NCBI RefSeq assembly: GCF_013378075.1
Contig: NZ_CP051131.1
Coordinates: 2,306,501 to 2,370,500 of the forward strand
Reading direction: 5' to 3'
Source of the DNA: Parasphingopyxis algicola
GTDB taxonomy: Bacteria > Pseudomonadota > Alphaproteobacteria > Sphingomonadales > Sphingomonadaceae
DNA length: 64,000 nucleotides
How positions within the stretch are numbered: position 1 is the first letter of the stretch; the number at the start of each line of letters is the position of its first letter. The notes below the pieces were generated by a model. It had not been told where the DNA came from, did not search any database, and saw nothing but the letters and a program-made list of their open reading frames with translations. This document shows positions 8,724-17,822 of the stretch, piece after piece. The position numbers and the translations under genes were made by a program.

Positions 8724-8904
8724 AATACTAACTCCCTGTTTTCATTCGTTGGAACCCTAACGCTCAATCCGTTAATAGTTTCCGGATCGCGTAAAAAAGC
8801 GCGACTGCCCTGCTCCCGGCAGCCATGCTGTTGCTTGACTTGTTTCAACCCCCATCTAAGGCAGCCGCTGGCGAAAATGCCGCTTTGGAGTAGCGAACAG
8901 TTCG

Positions 8905-10902
8905 ATGGCCGATATGATTTCCATCACACTTCCCGACGGATCGGTGCGCGAAGTCGAGTCCGGCACGACTCCGGGGGACGTCGCGGCGGATATCGGCCCC
9001 GGACTCGCCAAGGCCGCGCTGGCGGCGAAAGTCGATGGCGAGATACGCGACATCATGAGTCCGCTGGAGCGCGACACCGAACTGGCCCTAATTACGAGCC
9101 GTGACGAGGCCGAGGCGCTCGAACTTGCGCGGCACGATTATGCGCATGTGCTGGCGGAAGCGGTGCAGTCTCTGTTCCCGGGTACGCAGATTACCTTCGG
9201 CCCCTCAACCGAGGACGGCTTCTATTACGACTTCGCGCCCAAGGACCGGCCGTTTACGGACGACGACCTGCCCGCAATCGAGGAAGAGATGCGCCGCATC
9301 ATCGCGGCGGACAAACCGCTGCGCCGCGAAGTCTGGGAGCGCGATGCGCTGATCGAACGCTGGGAGAAAGATGGTGAGACGTTCAAGGCCGAATGGGCCG
9401 CCGAGCTTCCCGAAGGCGAAGAACTGAGCGTCTATTGGTCGGGCGACGACTGGATGGACATGTGCCGTGGCCCGCATCTGGCCTCGACCGGCAAGCTCGA
9501 CCCGAAGGCGTTCAAGCTGCTGCGCGTATCCGGCGCCTATTGGCGTGGCGACCAGCGCAATCCGCAGCTCTCGCGCATTTATGGCACGGGCTGGCTCAAC
9601 CGAAAGCAACTCGCCCAGCACCTGCACCGGCTTGAGGAAGCGGCCAAGCGCGACCATCGCAAGCTCGGGCAGGAAATGGATCTCTTCCATCTCCAGCCCG
9701 AGGCACAAGGCAGCGTTTTCTGGCACCCCAAAGGCTATATCATCTGGCGCGAGCTCGAAGCTTATATACGCCGCCGGATTGACGAGGCCGGCTATGCCGA
9801 GGTCAAGACGCCGCAGCTGATGGATGCGAAGCAATGGCAGCAATCCGGCCATTGGGGAAAGTATCGCGAAAACATGTTCGTCGTGCCCGACGAGATTCCA
9901 TCGACCGAGGACGAGGGGCCGATCGTTTCGAGCGACGCCGACATGATGGCGTTGAAGCCGATGAACTGCCCCGCGCACGTCCTCATCTTCCGCCAGGGCA
10001 TCAAGAGCTACCGCGACCTGCCGATCCGCATGGCCGAGATGGGCTGCTGCCATCGCAACGAGCCGCATGGCGCCTTGCACGGCCTGCTCCGCGTCCGCCA
10101 GATGACGCAGGATGATGGCCATATTTTCGTGCGCGAGGACCAGCTCGTCGAAGAGGTCCGGCACTTTTGCGAACTCACGGATCGCGTCTATCGCGATTTC
10201 GGCTTCGAGGGCTATGCGATCAAGCTGGCTCTGCGGCCTGAACAGCGTTTCGGTTCTGACGAAGACTGGGACAAGGCGGAGACCGAGTTGCGCGATGCGG
10301 TCGTCGAAGCCGGCATGGCCACCGATGACTATGGCTGGGAGGAGCTTCCCGGCGAAGGCGCTTTCTACGCCCCGAAACTCGAATGGCACCTGACGGATGC
10401 GATCGGACGGACCTGGCAGGTCGGCACCATCCAGTCGGACCGGGTGCTGCCCGACCGGCTCGATGCCAGCTATGTCGGCGAAGATGGCGAACGCCACCGG
10501 CCCGTGATGCTGCATCGCGCGGTGATCGGCACCTATGAACGGTTCATCGGCATTCTGATCGAGCATTATTCTGGCAAACTGCCGCTCTGGCTGGCGCCGG
10601 TGCAGGCGACCGTCGCGACGATCGTCTCGGATGCCGACGACTATGCCGAAAAGGTCGCAGGGAGATTGCTCGAGGCCGGCATCCGGGTCGAAACCGATCT
10701 GCGCAACGAGAAGATCAACTACAAGGTGCGCGAACATTCGGTCGCCAAGGTTCCGAACCTGCTGGTCGTCGGCAAACGCGAGGCCGAGGAGGGCACCGTG
10801 GCGTTGCGGCGTCTCGGCTCGGACGAGCACCAGAAGGTGATGACGCTCGACGAACTGGTGACGATGCTCGGCGATGAGGCGAGGCCGCCCGACCTGCGAT
10901 AG
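8905..10902 (+). CDS. thrS: Threonyl-tRNA synthetase
   Basis: 665-residue class II aminoacyl-tRNA synthetase that charges tRNA-Thr and hydrolyses mischarged Ser-tRNA. Order: TGS domain (about 1-64), N2 editing domain with HDYAH and FYYDF (about 65-230), catalytic core with zinc ligands in MNCPAH and in the segment [20 protein letters not shown], then the anticodon-binding domain (about 560-655). The ATG at 8905 has no strong ribosome site; a GGAG lies about 16 bases upstream. A possible promoter is TTGACT at 8835-8840 with TAAGGC 16 bp on, but it is weak. It is followed by infC, as in E. coli. Confidence 0.97.
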   Translation: MADMISITLPDGSVREVESGTTPGDVAADIGPGLAKAALAAKVDGEIRDIMSPLERDTELALITSRDEAEALELARHDYAHVLAEAVQSLFPGTQITFGPSTEDGFYYDFAPKDRPFTDDDLPAIEEEMRRIIAADKPLRREVWERDALIERWEKDGETFKAEWAAELPEGEELSVYWSGDDWMDMCRGPHLASTGKLDPKAFKLLRVSGAYWRGDQRNPQLSRIYGTGWLNRKQLAQHLHRLEEAAKRDHRKLGQEMDLFHLQPEAQGSVFWHPKGYIIWRELEAYIRRRIDEAGYAEVKTPQLMDAKQWQQSGHWGKYRENMFVVPDEIPSTEDEGPIVSSDADMMALKPMNCPAHVLIFRQGIKSYRDLPIRMAEMGCCHRNEPHGALHGLLRVRQMTQDDGHIFVREDQLVEEVRHFCELTDRVYRDFGFEGYAIKLALRPEQRFGSDEDWDKAETELRDAVVEAGMATDDYGWEELPGEGAFYAPKLEWHLTDAIGRTWQVGTIQSDRVLPDRLDASYVGEDGERHRPVMLHRAVIGTYERFIGILIEHYSGKLPLWLAPVQATVATIVSDADDYAEKVAGRLLEAGIRVETDLRNEKINYKVREHSVAKVPNLLVVGKREAEEGTVALRRLGSDEHQKVMTLDELVTMLGDEARPPDLR

Positions 10903-10936
10903 CGTGGTTCAATCGGCGTGCGCGCAAAGCACGGCT

Positions 10937-10964
10937 TTGATTCCGCGCCGAAGCACCGTATATT
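10937..10964 (+). promoter_or_regulatory. Sigma-70-type promoter of infC
   Basis: TTGATT at 10937-10942 and TATATT at 10959-10964 are separated by 16 bp, a good match to the housekeeping promoter. The expected start point near 10971 leaves a leader of about 40 nt before the infC ribosome site. It means infC need not depend on transcription from thrS. Confidence 0.55.
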
Positions 10965-10973
10965 GAGGACAAA

Positions 10974-11002
10974 GGGCGCAGTGCCGCGCCCGGTAACAGG
11001 AG
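10974..11002 (+). promoter_or_regulatory. infC leader hairpin and Shine-Dalgarno
   Basis: GGGCGC at 10974-10979 pairs with GCGCCC at 10986-10991 to give a 6-bp hairpin with a 6-nt loop. It lies just upstream of the AGGAG ribosome site at 10998-11002. AGGAG is 8 nt from the AUA codon at 11011, an ideal distance, and 20 nt from the first in-frame AUG. The hairpin may influence translation, but that is inference. Confidence 0.45.
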
Positions 11003-11010
11003 ATATTGCT

Positions 11011-11553
11011 ATACGCCCCCCGATGACCCGCCGCCCCGCGGCACCGCCGATGAACGGCCCGCGCTACAATCAGTTCATTCAGTCGCCCAAAGTCCGCGTG
11101 ATCGACGAAAATGGCGAGAATCTGGGCGTATTGCTCACCAACGAAGCGATCGAACAGGCCGCCGATGTCGGTCTCGATCTGGTCGAGGTTTCGCCCAATG
11201 CGGACCCGCCCGTCGCGAAGTTCCTCGATGTCGGCAAATATAAGTATGAGGCCCAGAAAAAGGCCAATCTCGCGCGCAAATCGCAAAAGACGCAGGACAT
11301 CAAAGAGATCAAGATGCGCCCGAACATCGATGATCACGACTATGACGTGAAGATGAAAAAGGTGCATCAGTTCATCGATGATGGCGACAAGGTGAAGGTC
11401 ACCTTGCGGTTCCGCGGACGCGAGCTTTCGCACCGCGAACTCGGCATGGACCTGCTGCGCCGGGTCCAGGAAGATACCAAGGAAACCGCCAAGACCGAAG
11501 CCCATCCGAAGATGGAAGGCCGGCAGATGCTGATGGTGCTCGCGCCCAAATAA
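11011..11553 (+). CDS. infC: Translation initiation factor IF-3, apparent AUA start
   Basis: 180 residues if started at ATA 11011. IF-3 binds the 30S subunit, prevents 50S joining and checks the start codon. The N-terminal domain runs from YNQFIQSPKVRVIDENGENLGV to the linker of lysine-rich sequence (about residues 75-95), and the C-terminal domain from IKEIKMRPNIDDHDYDVK to the end. Start choice: AGGAG sits 8 nt before ATA, while the next ATG codons (11023, 11050) have no ribosome site. A longer open frame from GTG 10918 begins upstream of the promoter. A rare start codon is the known basis of infC autoregulation in E. coli (AUU). Confidence 0.93.
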   Translation: MRPPMTRRPAAPPMNGPRYNQFIQSPKVRVIDENGENLGVLLTNEAIEQAADVGLDLVEVSPNADPPVAKFLDVGKYKYEAQKKANLARKSQKTQDIKEIKMRPNIDDHDYDVKMKKVHQFIDDGDKVKVTLRFRGRELSHRELGMDLLRRVQEDTKETAKTEAHPKMEGRQMLMVLAPK

Positions 11554-11608
11554 GGCGCCTCTGACATCGTCGATTGAATCCGCCGTCCGATGCGCGCATG
11601 GGGCGGCG

Positions 11609-12532
11609 ATGACGGCTTCGCTTCGTTTCGCCTTTCCGCTTTTCCTACTCGGCAGCATCGTCCTGTCGGCCGGGCCGTTGTTTGTAAGGCTGGCCGATGT
11701 CGGCGCCGTCCAGTCGGCCTTTTGGCGGCTCGCGATCGCCGCGCCGATGCTGCTTCTGCTCGTGCGCGCCTTAGAGGGCCGCGTTCCGTCGCTGCCATCG
11801 GGCCGGAGTGCACTCTGGCTGATACTGGGCGGACTGTTCTTCGCGGCGGACCTCGCCAGCTGGCATCTTGGGATCGAGCGCACGACGCTCGCCAATTCGA
11901 CGCTGCTGGCCAACGCCACTGCATTCCTGTTCCCGATCTGGGGGTATGCCGTCATCCGGCGCTGGCCGACACGAACGGCCGGCATTGCGCTGCTTTTGGC
12001 GGCCGCCGGGATCGTCACCCTCGCCGGACAATCGGCCTCGGTCTCACCGGTGAACCTTTCCGGCGACCTGCTCTGCCTGCTCGCAGCGATCTTCTATACC
12101 GGTTATCTGATCGTGATGAACAAGGCGCGCGCCGGGCTGTCCGCATTGTCGGCCCTCAGCTTCGCGACGATCGCCGGTGCGCTGTTCCTGCTTCCGGTCG
12201 CACTCCTGGACGGCGGCGCCTTCTGGCCGCAAGACTGGACGCCTTTGCTCATACTGGCGCTGAGCAGCCAGGTCGCGGGCCAGGGCCTCATCATCTATGC
12301 GCTGCCCCATCTCCCGCCGCTGGCCAGCGGGATCGGATTGCTCGTCCAGCCGCTCTTTTCGGCATTGCTGGGTTTCCTGTGGTTCGCCGAAATACTGACC
12401 GCGGTCGATGTCGCCGGAATGGCGATGATCTTCGTCGCCATCCTGCTCGTCCGCCGACCGAGCGGCGCGACGCCCGCAGTCGAAAAACGCGTTCCGCCCT
12501 CGCTGGGCGGCGCCCAGGCCCCGAATCGCTAA
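11609..12532 (+). CDS. EamA/DMT-family exporter
   Basis: 307-residue integral inner-membrane protein with about ten hydrophobic segments forming two EamA halves (about 5-135 and 150-285), the layout of drug/metabolite transporters such as RhtA or YddG. Conserved features seen are SAFWRLAIAAPMLLLL in the first half and the GLLVQPLFSALLGFLWFAE segment before the last helices. These proteins export amino acids or other metabolites; the substrate cannot be predicted. ATG 11609 is used because it begins just before helix 1; the upstream context GGGCGGCG is a modest ribosome site. It follows infC by 55 bp. Confidence 0.85.
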   Translation: MTASLRFAFPLFLLGSIVLSAGPLFVRLADVGAVQSAFWRLAIAAPMLLLLVRALEGRVPSLPSGRSALWLILGGLFFAADLASWHLGIERTTLANSTLLANATAFLFPIWGYAVIRRWPTRTAGIALLLAAAGIVTLAGQSASVSPVNLSGDLLCLLAAIFYTGYLIVMNKARAGLSALSALSFATIAGALFLLPVALLDGGAFWPQDWTPLLILALSSQVAGQGLIIYALPHLPPLASGIGLLVQPLFSALLGFLWFAEILTAVDVAGMAMIFVAILLVRRPSGATPAVEKRVPPSLGGAQAPNR

Positions 12533-12548
12533 TGCGGATCCGCCGCTA

Positions 12549-12917
12549 TCAGCCGTCGGGTAATTCGGCCGGCGGTTCCCACAGTTCGATGGCATTGCCC
12601 TCCGGATCATGGACGCGGGCGAACCGTCCATAGCTGCCGTCCATGTCCCAATCGTCCTTGCGCAGAACCTCGATCCCCGCCGCTTCGAGCTTCTCGATCA
12701 TCCCCGCGAGATCGTCGACGCGGAAATTAATCATGAATGCTTTATCTGCGCTGAAATAATCGCTGTCCTGCTTGAACGGCGCGAACACGGTCGGTCCGGC
12801 CGCCTGATGCCACCAACTATCCCCACCGCCCAAGTCAAAATGCTCACGATACCATTGGGTTAGCCCATCCGGATCCTGCGCCCGAAAGAACAGTCCGCCC
12901 ATACCCGTAACCGCCAT
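12549..12917 (-). CDS. VOC-family protein
   Basis: 122-residue single-domain vicinal-oxygen-chelate protein. The two beta-alpha-beta-beta-beta modules are visible: GGLFFRAQDPDGLTQWYREHF in the first and MINFRVDDLAGMIEKLEAAGIEV, HDPEGNAIELWEP in the second. The final Glu of IELWEP is a likely metal ligand, but the first-module His is not obvious, so activity is uncertain. It may be a glyoxalase-like or a bleomycin-resistance-like protein. It converges with the DMT gene and diverges from the TonB receptor across about 200 bp. Confidence 0.78.
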   Translation of the reverse strand: MAVTGMGGLFFRAQDPDGLTQWYREHFDLGGGDSWWHQAAGPTVFAPFKQDSDYFSADKAFMINFRVDDLAGMIEKLEAAGIEVLRKDDWDMDGSYGRFARVHDPEGNAIELWEPPAELPDG

Positions 12918-13047
12918 GTCGATTTCTCCCCTTCATCCGAACCATCCTATCAGACTCCTGATATCGCCCAGCGCGGTTAACGGCCAGCGCCCGGTGTGTT
13001 GCCCAAAGGCATCACCGGCGCACGCTAAGGCCGTGCAACCATCGGAT

Positions 13048-13076
13048 TTGCTGGCGTTCCCCACCGAAAATTATAG
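13048..13076 (+). promoter_or_regulatory. Promoter of the TonB-dependent receptor
   Basis: TTGCTG at 13048-13053 and TTATAG at 13071-13076 are spaced by exactly 17 bp, in the 208-bp divergent gap before the receptor gene. It would give a leader of about 45 nt. No Fur-type palindrome is evident next to it, so iron control is not supported. Confidence 0.45.
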
Positions 13077-13125
13077 AAAGCCTCCAACCATAAAAACAAA
13101 ATGTCCGCGAACTGGAGACGAACCC

Positions 13126-15810
13126 ATGCGTAAATCATTGTTGCTCGCGACCGCCGGCCTTGCGGCGATCGCTTCACCCGCCGTGGCTCAGGACACGGAA
13201 ACCCCGGCCGACGTGGCCCAGAACGCGGCGGCCGACGATAATGTCATCGTCGTCATCGCCCAGGGCCGCGAACAGCGGCTGCAGGACGTTCCGATCGCGG
13301 TCAGCGCGGTCAACGCCGAGAGCCTCCAGAATTCGGGTGCCAACGACATCCGCCAGCTCAACCAGCTCGCGCCGTCGCTGCTCGTTTCGTCGACCGGCTC
13401 GGAAGCCAATGGTTCGGCCCGTATCCGCGGCATCGGCACGGTCGGCGACAATCCCGGCCTGGAAAGCTCGGTCGCGGTCTTCATCGACGGTGTTTACCGG
13501 TCGCGCACGGGTGTCGGCCTCAATGAACTCGGCGAAATCGATCGCGTCGAAGTCCTGCGCGGACCGCAGGGCACGCTGTTCGGCCGCAACGCCTCGGCCG
13601 GCCTGATCAACATCGTCAGCCGCGCGCCGGAGTTCGACTTTGGCGGCAATGCCGAGGCCACCTATGGCAATTTCGATCATATCCGCCTCGCCGGCGGGAT
13701 CACCGGCCCGATCGGCGAGGCCAGCGGTTTGGCCTTCCGTCTCGACGGGGTCTATGTCGAACGCGACGGTTTCTATGACGACGTCACCAATGGCGGAACG
13801 ATCAACGATCGCGACCGCTATTTCATCCGCGGCCAGCTGCTCTGGGAAGCGACGCCCGATCTCACCTTCCGGTTGATCGGCGACTATACGAGCCGCGAAG
13901 AAAGCTGCTGTGCGGCCGTCTATGCGACGACCGAGCTTGCGCCGGCCAATGCCGGACTGCTCGATCTCAGCAATCCGATCATTCCCGTCCTGACGGCCCT
14001 CGGCCTTCAGATCCCGTCGCAGAACGATATCTACGAGCGGCAAGTGTCCGTGACTCCGGGCCGCACCTATGACGGCGAAACCGAAGACTATGGCGTCTCG
14101 CTGCAGATGGACTGGGATATCGGTGGCGCGACGCTGACCTCGATCACCGCCTATCGCGAATATGACGCCTCCCAAGCTTCGGACACCGATTACGGCACGG
14201 TCGACATCCTGTTCCGCGCCGACGACGGCAACCAGTTCCGCCGCTTCGAGACGTTCAGCCAGGAACTTCGCCTGCAGGGCGAAGCCTTTGACGGCGTGCT
14301 CGACTGGCTGATCGGCGCCTATTACGCGAACGAAGACCTCACGGTTCGCGAGAATCTGAAGTTCGGCAACCAATATGGCGCGTTCGCACCATGCCGTATC
14401 GTCCTCGCGGTCAACCCCGCCTTGATCGACACTACCCAGTCGGGCTGCCTGAGCGCCGGTGGACGGGCGGTACTGACCGGCGCCGCGCCGGGTACGACGC
14501 CGGCCTTCGGCCCGGCGACACCGCTGATCATCGGCGGTCTTGATCGGCTGGCGACGCTGAACGGCCTCGGCGACGATGGCACCGAATATTTCCAGAACAG
14601 CGAAAATTATGCGGTGTTCACGCATAACATCATCAGCATCACCGACGAACTCGATCTGACACTAGGACTGCGCTATACGAACGAGAGCAAGCGCTTCAAC
14701 GCGACGTTCAACAACACGAACACCGTATGCCCGGCACAGCGGGCGGCGCTGACGCCGCTTCTTGCGCCTCTGCCTGATGGCACGCCGAATCCGCTCGCAG
14801 GTCTTGCCGGCGGGCTTATCGGCTTGGCCTGTCAGGGCAACTCGACGTCAGAGCTGAACGGCCTCGTGCTCAACGATACGCGCGACGAGGATGAGATCAC
14901 CGGCACGGCAATCCTGTCCTACCGTCCGCTCGACGACCTCCTGCTCTACGGCAGCTATTCGCGCGGCTACAAGGCGGGCGGTTTCAACCTCGACCGGTCG
15001 GCGCTCAATGTTCCGCTGTTTAATCCGGCGGTCGCCGGCAGCACGGCGGCGCTGCAGTTCGATCCTGAAATCGTCGACGCGTTCGAAATCGGCGCCAAAT
15101 ATACGGGCCGGAACTTCACGATCAGCGCCGCTGCGTTCCGCCAGGAGTTTTCGAACTTCCAGCTGAACACGTTCAACGGCACGGTGTTCCTCGTCCAGAA
15201 CATCAACAGCTGCGGTACGAACCTCAACGGCGCGGATCGCGATGGCGATGCGACGACGGGCGGCTGCGCAACGGACGATGTCGAGCCCGGCGTGATCTCT
15301 CAGGGTATCGAACTCGAGGCGACGATCCAGCCGGCCGATTATGTCAACGTCACGGCGGGCGTCACCTATGTCGACTCGAGCTATGAGAACAACCTGATCG
15401 GCAACGATCAGGGCGCGCCGCTCGATCCCGCTCTCCGGCTGCTGCCCGGCGACAACCTGTCGAACGCGCCCGACCTCGTGGTCACCGGCTCGTTCGCCTG
15501 GACGCCGCCGATCGGCAATTCCGGCATGACGGGGCTGTTCTATGTCGACACGCGCATCACCAGCGGCTTCAACACCGGTTCCGACCTGTTCCCGCAAAAG
15601 GAACAAGAGAGCTTTGCGCTGGTCAACGGACGCATCGGCATCCGCGGACCGGACGAGCGCTGGAGCCTCGAAGTCTGGGCGCAGAACCTGCTCGACACCG
15701 ATTATTCGCAGGTCGCGTTCAGCTCGCCCTTCCAGGCTCCGAGCCAGATCTTCTCGGCCTTCCTCGCCGAACCGCGCACTTATGGTGTGACCGTTCGCAC
15801 GCGCTTCTAG
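13126..15810 (+). CDS. TonB-dependent outer-membrane receptor
   Basis: 894-residue outer-membrane transporter. The signal peptide MRKSLLLATAGLAAIASPAVAQ (1-22) is followed by a TonB-box-like stretch IVVIAQ near residue 41. The plug domain runs about 50-165, with DVPIAVSAV and RVEVLRGPQGTLFGRNASAG. A 22-strand-type barrel follows and ends in the C-terminal Phe of VRTRF. Paired cysteines in extracellular-loop-like insertions (around residues 262, 425-445 and 700-715) suggest disulfide-bonded loops. Such receptors import siderophores, vitamins, glycans or aromatics; the cargo is unknown. A longer frame from 12916 is rejected since the signal peptide and ribosome site (GGAG) fix the start. It is monocistronic, closed by a terminator. 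Confidence 0.93.
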   Translation: MRKSLLLATAGLAAIASPAVAQDTETPADVAQNAAADDNVIVVIAQGREQRLQDVPIAVSAVNAESLQNSGANDIRQLNQLAPSLLVSSTGSEANGSARIRGIGTVGDNPGLESSVAVFIDGVYRSRTGVGLNELGEIDRVEVLRGPQGTLFGRNASAGLINIVSRAPEFDFGGNAEATYGNFDHIRLAGGITGPIGEASGLAFRLDGVYVERDGFYDDVTNGGTINDRDRYFIRGQLLWEATPDLTFRLIGDYTSREESCCAAVYATTELAPANAGLLDLSNPIIPVLTALGLQIPSQNDIYERQVSVTPGRTYDGETEDYGVSLQMDWDIGGATLTSITAYREYDASQASDTDYGTVDILFRADDGNQFRRFETFSQELRLQGEAFDGVLDWLIGAYYANEDLTVRENLKFGNQYGAFAPCRIVLAVNPALIDTTQSGCLSAGGRAVLTGAAPGTTPAFGPATPLIIGGLDRLATLNGLGDDGTEYFQNSENYAVFTHNIISITDELDLTLGLRYTNESKRFNATFNNTNTVCPAQRAALTPLLAPLPDGTPNPLAGLAGGLIGLACQGNSTSELNGLVLNDTRDEDEITGTAILSYRPLDDLLLYGSYSRGYKAGGFNLDRSALNVPLFNPAVAGSTAALQFDPEIVDAFEIGAKYTGRNFTISAAAFRQEFSNFQLNTFNGTVFLVQNINSCGTNLNGADRDGDATTGGCATDDVEPGVISQGIELEATIQPADYVNVTAGVTYVDSSYENNLIGNDQGAPLDPALRLLPGDNLSNAPDLVVTGSFAWTPPIGNSGMTGLFYVDTRITSGFNTGSDLFPQKEQESFALVNGRIGIRGPDERWSLEVWAQNLLDTDYSQVAFSSPFQAPSQIFSAFLAEPRTYGVTVRTRF

Positions 15811-15832
15811 GCGATATCGCCGAACGTCTTGA

Positions 15833-15866
15833 AAGAGCCCGCGCCCGTCGAACGGCGCGGGCTCTT
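15833..15866 (+). terminator. Rho-independent terminator after the TonB receptor
   Basis: Perfect 13-bp inverted repeat (15833-15845 with 15854-15866), loop of 8 nt, GC-rich stem starting AAGAGCCC and ending in CTT followed by GTCTT. It lies 23 bp after the receptor stop codon. Confidence 0.82.
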
Positions 15867-15923
15867 GTCTTGGCACTTTAACAATCTGTTGAAGAAACCC
15901 ACGTTCCCCGGCATGGACAGGTA

Positions 15924-17822
15924 ATGGCGCTCGACTCCCTCATGGTGAAGATCGCGGTGATCGGTGTCGCCGGGGTCGGCGCACAATGGATCGCCTGGCG
16001 GACTGGACGCCCGGCCATCGCCCTGATGCTGATCGTCGGTATCCTGGTCGGCCCCGTCAGCGCGCTTATCCCGCACGAGTTTTTCCGCGGAGGCCTCATA
16101 AATCCCGAAAGAGATTTCGGGGCTCTGATGGAGCCCATCATCAAGCTTGCGGTGGCGGTGATCCTGTTCGAAGGCGGACTAAGCCTCAATTTCCGGGAGT
16201 TGCGCCAGGCGGGATGGGCGGTGATGCGCGTCGTCGTGATCGGCGTGCCCCTGGGTTGGTTCCTCGGAACCCTGGCGGCGCATTACGGCGCAGGGCTGAG
16301 CTGGGAGGTGTCGGCGCTGTTCGGCGGTATCCTCGTCGTCACCGGGCCGACGGTGATCGGCCCGATGCTGCGCACCTTGCGCGTCGGGCCGCGCGTGTCG
16401 AACATCTTGAAATGGGAAGGGATCGTCAACGATCCGATCGGGGCGCTGCTGGCCGTCTTCATCTTCGCCTATATCACCTATGGCGGCACCGGCACCAATA
16501 TCGCGGCGATCAGCTTCGATGTCATCGGCTCCACCTTCATAGCGGCGCTGCTCGGCGCGGCGCTGGGCTGGGGCGTGACCTGGTTCTTCCCGCGCGGCTA
16601 TGTCCCGGAATATCTGAAAGCACCGACGCTCCTGATCCTGGTGGTCGGGGGTTTCGTCCTCGCCGATATCATCCAGCACGAAACCGGTCTCGTTACCGTC
16701 ACGATCATGGGCGTCGTGATGGCCAACCGGCCGATGTTTTCCAGCCACGCGTTGCGCCGGTTCAAGGAAGATCTTGCGGTGCTGCTGATATCGGGCGTGT
16801 TTATCATGCTCTCGGCGACGCTCGACTGGGAGGTCATCACCAGTTTCCAGACGACCTCGCCCGATCCGATCGAAGGCGTGCTGCGCTTTACCGGCTTCCT
16901 GATCCTGCTGCTGTTCGTCGTCCGGCCGCTGACCATCCTGGTCTCGCTGCTCTTTTCGAGCGTGCCCTGGAACGAACGGCTGTTCATTGCGTGGATCGCA
17001 CCGCGCGGCATCGTTGCCGTGGCGATCACCGGCCTCTTCGCGATCCGGCTCGTGGATTATGGAATAGAGGATGCCGAGGCGCTGATCCCGCTCTCCTTCG
17101 GCGTCGTCATCGCCACGATCTTCGCGCACGGCTTTTCCGCGAAATGGTGGGCCAGGCGGCTCGATCTCGACCAGGGGGAGGCGGACGGCGTGCTGCTCGT
17201 CGGTGCCAATCGCTGGACCATCGACTTTGGCGAGTTGCTCAAGAAGATGGACATCCCCGTTACCATCGCGGACCCCTCGCAATATGCGTTGCGCGCAGCC
17301 AAACGCCGCGAGCTCGATATCTATCGCGGCGATATTCTCGACGAGGTGACGCAGGAACATCTCGATCTCGGGCAGTTCCAGGAACTGATCGCGGCGACGG
17401 ACAACGATGCCTATAATGCCTTGATCTGCGACGATCTTGGCCCGGAAATGGGGTATGATTCGGTCAGCCAGATCGGGACGGATCGGGACCGGGAAGCCTA
17501 TCATGCGCGCGGGCGCGTCCTCATGCGATCCGCGCCGACGATCGACGATTTGCTCAAATGCGAAGACGCCGACTGGGTCTTCACCCGCACCAAGATCACC
17601 GACAAGTTCGGGATCGAGGACCTCAAACAGAATCTGGATCCGGAGGCACTGCTCATCTGCGTCCTCAAGCCGGACCGGCGCCTGCTCTTCTATTCGACCG
17701 ACGCGCGGCCCGTCGTGGAGCCCGGCGATATCGTCATCAGCTACGCCCCGCCCGAAGCGCCCGAGGAACAGCTCGAAAAACGCGAACGCCCGAACCGGCC
17801 GCCCGAACCGCAACCGGCCTAG
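15924..17822 (+). CDS. CPA1-type Na+/H+ antiporter with C-terminal TrkA-N-like domain
   Basis: 632-residue inner-membrane cation/proton antiporter. About twelve or thirteen hydrophobic segments fill residues 5-410. ILFEGGLSL is the conserved helix-3 region and EGIVNDPIGALLAV (about 164-177) holds the Asn-Asp pair that binds the ion in the CPA1 group. Residues 415-540 form a Rossmann-like RCK/TrkA-N domain (VLLVGANRW, DIYRGDILDE), followed by a TrkA-C-like part and a proline-rich tail. The soluble domains probably sense nucleotide or ions and gate transport. The gene overlaps the convergent glnD by 4 bp. Confidence 0.87.
   Translation: MALDSLMVKIAVIGVAGVGAQWIAWRTGRPAIALMLIVGILVGPVSALIPHEFFRGGLINPERDFGALMEPIIKLAVAVILFEGGLSLNFRELRQAGWAVMRVVVIGVPLGWFLGTLAAHYGAGLSWEVSALFGGILVVTGPTVIGPMLRTLRVGPRVSNILKWEGIVNDPIGALLAVFIFAYITYGGTGTNIAAISFDVIGSTFIAALLGAALGWGVTWFFPRGYVPEYLKAPTLLILVVGGFVLADIIQHETGLVTVTIMGVVMANRPMFSSHALRRFKEDLAVLLISGVFIMLSATLDWEVITSFQTTSPDPIEGVLRFTGFLILLLFVVRPLTILVSLLFSSVPWNERLFIAWIAPRGIVAVAITGLFAIRLVDYGIEDAEALIPLSFGVVIATIFAHGFSAKWWARRLDLDQGEADGVLLVGANRWTIDFGELLKKMDIPVTIADPSQYALRAAKRRELDIYRGDILDEVTQEHLDLGQFQELIAATDNDAYNALICDDLGPEMGYDSVSQIGTDRDREAYHARGRVLMRSAPTIDDLLKCEDADWVFTRTKITDKFGIEDLKQNLDPEALLICVLKPDRRLLFYSTDARPVVEPGDIVISYAPPEAPEEQLEKRERPNRPPEPQPA

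Noticed and set aside
8534-8848. 104-codon minus-strand frame before thrS
   Set aside because: Off-frame relative to the small lipoprotein gene, low-complexity composition and no ribosome site.
9205-10830. 541-codon frame antisense to thrS
   Set aside because: thrS is certain on the + strand; this is its complementary shadow.
10918-11010. In-frame GTG extension of infC
   Set aside because: It begins upstream of the TTGATT/TATATT promoter and its residues do not match IF-3 N-termini.
12916-13125. 70-codon upstream extension of the TonB receptor
   Set aside because: The signal peptide begins at ATG 13126 with a ribosome site; the extension covers the promoter.
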